Shown here one piece after another: positions 59,630-64,000 of a stretch of DNA of 64,000 nt; positions within the stretch are counted from its first letter, which is position 1; every line of letters begins with the position of its first letter. A model generated the notes under the pieces. It made no database searches, was not told the origin of the DNA, and saw nothing but the letters and a program-made list of their open reading frames with translations. Source of the stretch: Cryptosporangium aurantiacum. GTDB taxonomy: Bacteria; Actinomycetota; Actinomycetes; Mycobacteriales; Cryptosporangiaceae. Where the stretch lies: the NCBI RefSeq assembly GCF_900143005.1, contig NZ_FRCS01000024.1, forward strand, positions 27,779 through 91,778. The letters run 5' to 3'. The position numbers were made by a program, and so were the translations under genes.

Positions 59630-60568
59630 ATGACTACTGTCGCGTTGGCGGTCACCGACGGGATGCTGCACTTCGAGTTCGCAATGGTCTGCGAGATCTT
59701 CGTCCGCGACCCCACCGGCCTGGCCGACCCCTGGTACGACCTGGTCGTCTGCGGGCCCGGACCGGTCCGGGCCGGGCGGTTCCGGATCGACCCCGACGCC
59801 GGGTGGGACCGGCTCGCGAGCGCCGACATCGTGATCGTCCCGACGATCGACGACCTCGACGCGGAGCTACCGCCCGACCTGCTCGACGCCGTCCGCGCGG
59901 CCCACGCGGCGGGCGCCCGGATGGTCTCGCTGTGCACCGGCGCGTTCGTGCTGGCCGCCGCCGGAGTGCTGGACGGGCTGCGTGCGACGACCCACTGGGC
60001 CCACACCGACACGCTGGCCGCCCGCTATCCCCGGGTGACGGTCGACCCGGACGTGCTCTACGTCGACAACGGCACCGTGCTCGCGTCGGCGGGCAAGGCG
60101 GCCGCGATCGACCTGTGCCTGCACCTGATCCGCCGCGACCACGGCTCGACGGTCGCCAACGCCGTCGCCCGCCGCCTGGTCGTGCCACCGCATCGCGCCG
60201 GTGGCCAGGCCCAGTTCGTGACGACGCCGGTCCCGGCCCGCGACGACCATCCGCTCGCCGACCTGTTCCCCTGGGTGATGGAACGGCTGGACCGGCCGCT
60301 CACCGTCGAGGACCTCGCGCGCCGGGCGAACATGAGCTCGCGCAACCTGGCCCGCCACTTCAAGTCGGTGACCGGCACGACGCCGCTGCAGTGGCTGTCG
60401 ACGCAGCGGATCCGCCGCGCGCAGGTACTTCTCGAGAACACCGACCAGAGCATCGACAGCATCGCGGACGCCGCCGGCCTCGGAACCGGCACGACGCTGC
60501 GACGCCACTTCCACCGCACGGTCGGTGTGCCGCCGGACGCCTATCGCCGCACGTTCCGGGCTTCCTGA
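59630..60568 (+). CDS. GlxA-family (DJ-1/PfpI + AraC) transcriptional regulator
   Basis: A 312-residue protein with an N-terminal DJ-1/PfpI-like domain (ADIVIVPTIDD, RMVSLCTGAFVLAAAGVLDG with the nucleophile-elbow cysteine, TTHWAHTDTLAARYP) and a C-terminal AraC double HTH (TVEDLARRANMSSRNLARHF, SIDSIADAAGLGTGTTLRRH). It probably senses a small metabolite and activates the neighbouring dehydrogenase gene. Overlaps the convergent PaiB-like gene by 28 bp. Confidence 0.92.
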   Translation: MTTVALAVTDGMLHFEFAMVCEIFVRDPTGLADPWYDLVVCGPGPVRAGRFRIDPDAGWDRLASADIVIVPTIDDLDAELPPDLLDAVRAAHAAGARMVSLCTGAFVLAAAGVLDGLRATTHWAHTDTLAARYPRVTVDPDVLYVDNGTVLASAGKAAAIDLCLHLIRRDHGSTVANAVARRLVVPPHRAGGQAQFVTTPVPARDDHPLADLFPWVMERLDRPLTVEDLARRANMSSRNLARHFKSVTGTTPLQWLSTQRIRRAQVLLENTDQSIDSIADAAGLGTGTTLRRHFHRTVGVPPDAYRRTFRAS

Positions 60569-61182
60569 GCACGCATCGCCGCTGCGGTGGCGACTTCACC
60601 GGCGGTGGTGAGCCCGGCGATCACGCCCTCCTGGTCGGCCTCCGGCCGGTTCTGGCTGAGCTTGGCCTTGCTCTCGACCCGGGTGATGACGAGTTCCAGG
60701 CCGACGATCGCCCGCAGCTGCCCGTCGATGAACCGCTCCGGCGCATCGGTGACGTGCCACGGCGCGTCCCGCCCGGCTTCGTGGGCGTCGGTCAGCCGGG
60801 TGACCAGCTCCCGGAGCCACTCGACGTCGTCGTGGGCGATCAGCCGTCCGTGGACGTGCAGCACCTCGTAGTTCCAGGTCGGCACCACTCGGCCGTGTTC
60901 GCGTTTGCTCGCGTAGTAACCGGGTGACACGTACGCGTCCGGTCCGGCGAAGATCGCGAGCGACTCGGTGTCCGGCAGATCCCGCCAGTGCGGGTTGTTC
61001 CGTGCGACGTGCCCGAGCAGCGCTCCGTGGCCACCGCGTCCGGCGTCGTCGTCGTAGAGCAGAGGGAGCGGCGTCGAGACGAGGCCGTCCGCGGTCGGCG
61101 TCACCAGGTGGGCGAAGCCTCCGTGCCGGAGCAACTCGGCGACGCGGCCCGGAGAAACTGCGAAATGGGACGGCACGTACAT
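60541..61182 (-). CDS. FMN-binding PaiB-family regulator
   Basis: A 213-residue PaiB-type flavoprotein: MYVPSHFAVS, VARNNPHWRDL, ALLGHVA, YVSPGYYASKREHGRVVPTW with NYEVLHVHG, and a C-terminal RPEADQEGVIAGL. B. subtilis PaiB represses sporulation and degradative genes. The ATG at 61182 is 8 nt after a GAGAGGAG site; the GTG at 61191 is the alternative. Confidence 0.9.
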   Translation of the reverse strand: MYVPSHFAVSPGRVAELLRHGGFAHLVTPTADGLVSTPLPLLYDDDAGRGGHGALLGHVARNNPHWRDLPDTESLAIFAGPDAYVSPGYYASKREHGRVVPTWNYEVLHVHGRLIAHDDVEWLRELVTRLTDAHEAGRDAPWHVTDAPERFIDGQLRAIVGLELVITRVESKAKLSQNRPEADQEGVIAGLTTAGEVATAAAMRAQEARNVRR

Positions 61183-61318
61183 CGGGAACACTCCTCTCGA
61201 CCTGCGAGGCGCACACTACTGGCGCTGCCGGCCGGCGCCCACCACCGGAACCTCGACGGCGCTCCCGCGGGTGTCAGTAGGATCGGCGGACCGCGGCTAG
61301 CCGATCGAGGAGCAGGAC

Positions 61319-62125
61319 GTGCCAGAAGACGCTCAGCGGCTCATCGACACGTCCACGGCGCACCCCGCGCGCCGGTACGACTACTGGCTGGGCGGTAAGG
61401 ACAACTTCGCTGCGGATCGGGAGTCCGCGGACGCGATCGCCCGGTTGGCTCCGCTGGTTCCGAAGTGGGCGCGGGAGAACCGCTGGTTCATGCGCCGGGC
61501 GGTGGCCTACCTGGCGCGAGAGGCCGGCATCCGCCAGTTCCTGGACATCGGCACCGGCATCCCGACCTCCCCCAATCTGCACGAGGTCGCGCAAGCCATC
61601 GCTCCGGAGTCCCGAGTCGTCTACGTGGACAACGATCCGATCGTGCTGACGCATGCGCGGGCGTTGCTGACCAGCGGCCCGCACGGCCGTACCGCGTACC
61701 TGGACGCCGACCTCGCCGAACCGGAAGACATCCTGGGCAGCGACGAGGTGACGACGACCCTCGACCTCAGCCGGCCCGTCGCGCTGAGCCTCATCGCGGT
61801 GCTGCACTTCTTCAAGGACGCGCAGGATCCGCACGGAATCGTGCGGCGGCTGGTCTCAGCGCTTCCGTCCGGTTCCTATCTCGCGATCAGCCACAACACC
61901 TGGGACTACCTGCCCGAACCGCGTCGCGCGGCGCTGGAGTCAGCGGTCAAGGACGAGGGTCAGTGCCGCGACCGGGCGCAGTTCACGCGGTTCTTCGACG
62001 GCCTGGAACTCGTCGACCCGGGCGTCGTGGTGCTCAGCGAATGGCGGCGCGACGACTCCGCCGACCTGCCGCTGCCCGAGCCCTGGGAGATCTCCGCCTA
62101 CGGGGCCGTCGCCCGCATTCCCTGA
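61319..62125 (+). CDS. SAM-dependent methyltransferase, DUF574 (SAM_Methyltransf_19)
   Basis: A 268-residue actinobacterial methyltransferase. PARRYDYWLGGKDNFAADRE, REAGIRQFLDIGTGIPTSPN (SAM loop) and RVVYVDNDPIVLTHARALL are the family motifs. The substrate is unknown. The family is almost limited to actinobacteria, supporting the host assignment. A GTG start is used. Confidence 0.95.
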   Translation: MPEDAQRLIDTSTAHPARRYDYWLGGKDNFAADRESADAIARLAPLVPKWARENRWFMRRAVAYLAREAGIRQFLDIGTGIPTSPNLHEVAQAIAPESRVVYVDNDPIVLTHARALLTSGPHGRTAYLDADLAEPEDILGSDEVTTTLDLSRPVALSLIAVLHFFKDAQDPHGIVRRLVSALPSGSYLAISHNTWDYLPEPRRAALESAVKDEGQCRDRAQFTRFFDGLELVDPGVVVLSEWRRDDSADLPLPEPWEISAYGAVARIP

Positions 62126-62133
62126 CCGTCCAG

Positions 62134-62161
62134 CTGGGCTGTCGGATCTGGGCTGTCGGAT
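62134..62161. repeat. 14-bp tandem repeat
   Basis: CTGGGCTGTCGGAT occurs twice in tandem, with a partial third copy leading into the palindrome CTGGGCCCCAG (62162-62172). It lies between the methyltransferase and the SCO6745-like gene. Confidence 0.85.
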
Positions 62162-62213
62162 CTGGGCCCCAGCGTTCGTCACAAGGTGACGGCGCAGAGA
62201 AAGGAGCCGCGCC

Positions 62214-63041
62214 ATGACCCACACTGCCCGTCGTATGTTCGAGCTCCTGGAGCCGATCTGCCTGGTCACTTACTTCGCGGACGAGTGCAACCAGGAGTGG
62301 GCCGCGCTCGGCCACCGCACCTATTGGGACGGCTACTTCGCCAGCCGCGCCGCGCCGCTGGGACGGGTGCCCGCGCAGGTCGTGCACGCCGCGTTCTACA
62401 GCTTCGCCGACGGGGAGGTCGCGCGGCACATCCCGAGCGCGTGGGAGACCATCCCGCCCGAGGCGTCCGTTGCGGCGCGGGAACGGGGCAGCGCGGCCTC
62501 CCTGCGGCGCATCCTCGGTGACGAGCTGGCCGACTCCCCGGGCCTGGTGCGCGCCGCCGACCTGACCACGAAAGCCGCGAGTTACGCCCCCACCGAGGGA
62601 CGGGTGATGTACGCCGGGATGCGCACCCTCCCGGTGCCCACAGACCCGGTCGCCCGGCTCTGGCACTCGGCCACCACGCTGCGCGAGCACCGCGCCGACG
62701 GGCACGTCGCCGCTCTCGTGGGCGCGCGGATCGGCGGCACGGAGGCTCATGTGCTCAGCGCCCTGGAGCAAGGCATCCACCCGCCGGAGTCGTTCGGGCG
62801 CATCCATCACCTGCCGAAGAAGCGCCTGGCCGAGGTGATGGGCGGCTTGCGCGAGCGTGGGCTCGTTGATGCCGACGGTCGGTTCACCGACGCCGGCCGC
62901 GAGACCAAACAACGCATCGAAACTCTCACCGACGAGCTCGCCGCCGCGCCGTACGACGGCCTCAGCCCCGCCGAGCTCGACGAACTGGTCGCCGAACTCG
63001 AACCCCTCACCGCGACCCTGGTGGCTGCCGGATCGCAGTGA
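62214..63041 (+). CDS. SCO6745-family protein (HTH-like)
   Basis: A 275-residue protein of the SCO6745 type: RMFELLEPICLVTYFADECN, LGHRTYWDGYFASRAAPLG and a winged-helix-like C-terminal part (PKKRLAEVMGGLRERGLVDA). The function is unknown. GAAAGGAG lies 7 nt before the ATG. Confidence 0.9.
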   Translation: MTHTARRMFELLEPICLVTYFADECNQEWAALGHRTYWDGYFASRAAPLGRVPAQVVHAAFYSFADGEVARHIPSAWETIPPEASVAARERGSAASLRRILGDELADSPGLVRAADLTTKAASYAPTEGRVMYAGMRTLPVPTDPVARLWHSATTLREHRADGHVAALVGARIGGTEAHVLSALEQGIHPPESFGRIHHLPKKRLAEVMGGLRERGLVDADGRFTDAGRETKQRIETLTDELAAAPYDGLSPAELDELVAELEPLTATLVAAGSQ

Positions 63042-63061
63042 TCAGCTGCGTACCGTTCTCA

Positions 63062-63107
63062 CGACGCGGGGCCGGCGGAAGGGTGATCCCACCGCCGGCC
63101 CCGTCGT
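63062..63107. terminator. Terminator between convergent genes
   Basis: An 11-bp perfect GC stem (GGGGCCGGCGG and complement, 63068-63078 and 63092-63102) with flanking CGAC/GTCG pairs lies between the SCO6745-like stop and the small membrane protein stop. Confidence 0.75.
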
Positions 63108-63113
63108 CGCGGA

Positions 63114-63311
63114 CTACTTCGAGGGCTGCGGCGTCGTGCACTTCACCTTCGGGTTGAGACCGAAGTAGTTCAGCGGCCCGGCGATGATCGTCACGATCAC
63201 CGTGCCGGTCTTCGCACACGTGGCGTCGCCGCCGGAGAAGTAGTCGCGTTGGGCTGCCGCGATGACGCCGATCAGCAACCAGATCACCAGCACAATGCTT
63301 CCGATACGCAT
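63114..63311 (-). CDS. Small membrane protein (65 residues)
   Basis: A 65-residue protein with an N-terminal helix (IVLVIWLLIGVIAAAQ), a DYFSGGD-x-CAK segment, a second hydrophobic stretch (GTVIVTIIAGPLNYFG) and a tail with another cysteine. The pattern GQRDYF... recurs in small actinobacterial membrane proteins of unknown function. AGGAGG lies 8 nt before the ATG. The 146 bp upstream hold no gene. Confidence 0.75.
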   Translation of the reverse strand: MRIGSIVLVIWLLIGVIAAAQRDYFSGGDATCAKTGTVIVTIIAGPLNYFGLNPKVKCTTPQPSK

Positions 63312-63457
63312 CTCGCGACCTCCTGGGGTGGGGGCACCCGACGGGGGGTTGGTGCCCGCAGGAACTGACCCACTCATTCCCCGTCGGAACCGCAACCAAG
63401 CAGTGACTTGCTGTGCGGACAGCGGGCAACCGGGGAGGCGTCGTCGGTGTTCGGGGT

Positions 63458-63721
63458 CTAGGACGGTTCGATACGGGTGCGCTGGGTGCGGCGGCCGCGC
63501 GCGGCCAGGAACGCCGCCAGCCCGTCGGGCTCGTCGCCGGCGATGAACACACCGCGCGCGGTGATCAGGACCTCGTCCGCGTGCACGGCGCAGCTCCAGG
63601 CCGCGACGCCGGAACCGTCGGCGAGTTTCACGTCGGCGGCGCTCGGACACTCACTGCCGTCGGGCATGCCGATCTCGCAGTGGTCGGGGATGGCGTCCCC
63701 GGTCCCAGGTGCAGGTTTCAC
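63458..63721 (-). CDS. Small hypothetical protein (87 residues)
   Basis: An 87-residue protein with cysteines in CEIGMPDGSECP and AWSCAVHADEVL and the end EPDGLAAFLAARGRR. The Cys/His arrangement may bind zinc. It starts with GTG. No function is known. Confidence 0.65.
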   Translation of the reverse strand: MKPAPGTGDAIPDHCEIGMPDGSECPSAADVKLADGSGVAAWSCAVHADEVLITARGVFIAGDEPDGLAAFLAARGRRTQRTRIEPS

Positions 63722-63797
63722 CGGGGGATCCCGTCCCGCAGAGTCACGCGGTGACCCTAATGGGTGGGCAGGCCCCCCGGTGTCCCCACCCCTGGGC

Positions 63798-64000
63798 CTA
63801 CCCGACGGTCCAGGTGTCGTTGCCGAGGATCAGCTTCTGGAGGTTGGCTTCGCCGCGGTTTTGGGCGGTGGTGAGTTGGGCGGCCATTTCGGTGTCGTAG
63901 GTGGATCGCTGGACGGAGCGGAACACTCCGACGGGGGTGTAGCGGAGGTCCTGGGTGGAGAGCCGGGACAGCGCGAAGGCGTAGGAGGGGTCTTCGACGT
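63798..64000 (-). CDS. korB: 2-oxoacid:ferredoxin oxidoreductase beta subunit, C-terminal part; 5' end outside window
   Basis: The minus strand encodes an open frame running off the window and ending at TAG. The visible 67 residues include VEDPSYAFALSRLS, YTPVGVFRSVQRSTYD and the end GNDTWTVG, which are the C-terminus of KorB of the oxygen-tolerant 2-oxoglutarate:ferredoxin oxidoreductase in actinobacteria. Partner korA is expected upstream, outside the window. The 76 bp to the next gene hold no gene. Confidence 0.85.
   Translation of the reverse strand, partial: VEDPSYAFALSRLSTQDLRYTPVGVFRSVQRSTYDTEMAAQLTTAQNRGEANLQKLILGNDTWTVG

Noticed and set aside
1..64000. CRISPR array, prophage or insertion sequence
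   Set aside because: No regular spacer-repeat arrays, transposase genes with terminal repeats, or phage structural genes were seen; the only recombinase-like gene is degenerate.

Overview
The window is a stretch of high-GC, densely packed bacterial chromosome. It points to an actinobacterium: it carries a DUF5999 protein, a SCO6745-like protein, a DUF574-type methyltransferase, an F420-dependent TIGR03617-type oxidoreductase, an ECF41 sigma factor, three IdeR/DmdR-type iron boxes, many GTG starts and many 4-bp ATGA/GTGA overlaps. The genus cannot be fixed from the sequence alone. No rRNA, tRNA, IS element, CRISPR array or prophage was seen. It looks like ordinary chromosome with accessory and regulatory genes.

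Layout. 1-3.2 kb: the 3' end of gcvP with a strong terminator, a DUF5999 protein and a pabB-like gene. 3.2-11.3 kb: envelope proteins (a substrate-binding/VWA protein, a lipoprotein, an OmpA-like protein), a degenerate tyrosine recombinase-like gene, a cyclase-family hydrolase divergent from a LysR regulator, a GNAT enzyme and a Lys-rich repeat protein. 11.4-17.9 kb: a PAS-GAF pseudo-histidine kinase, a membrane GGDEF-EAL protein, a STAS protein, an SDR and a WYL regulator. 17.9-24.3 kb: the first iron block (PPOX protein, AraC regulator, siderophore-binding lipoprotein, siderophore-interacting reductase, two FecCD permeases, ATPase). 24.3-33.5 kb: a secreted protease, small proteins, a GlcD-like oxidase, a CPBP protease, DUF1990, DUF1905, an LLM oxidoreductase, and a GT39 plus GT2-GtrA glycosyltransferase pair. 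33.6-37.7 kb: an ABC-2 exporter operon ending in its own GntR regulator, then a secreted beta-helix protein. 37.7-43.8 kb: an LLM enzyme, HIT, TetR-MFS efflux pair, WrbA divergent from ECF41, a LexA-like peptidase without HTH, and a YnfA-type protein. 44.4-48.8 kb: an agmatine-degradation operon (small peptide, amidohydrolase, aguA, aguB, tetR). 49.2-53.7 kb: the second iron-siderophore uptake locus. 53.8-64 kb: a pyruvate-oxidase-like TPP enzyme, DUF72, a single-chain PheRS-like protein with a structured leader, GlxA-type AraC, PaiB-type, DUF574, SCO6745-like proteins and the 3' end of korB.

How the genes work together. The clearest circuit is iron. Three near-palindromic 19-bp boxes sit at the PPOX gene, between the AraC regulator and siderophore-binding protein 1, and between the two arms of uptake locus 2, so one iron-sensing repressor probably controls all three. 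A second circuit is ECF41 with WrbA: a 5/7 match to the ECF41 -35 element, with the expected 16-bp spacer and a CGTC -10, lies upstream of wrbA. TetR and GntR regulators lie in the operons they probably control, next to strong dyads.

The strongest candidate for an undescribed system is at 57.3-58.6 kb: a class-II PheRS-like catalytic core fused to a ferredoxin-fold anticodon-binding domain. Its mRNA leader contains a possible leader peptide and a stem-loop whose 3' arm includes the GTG start codon.
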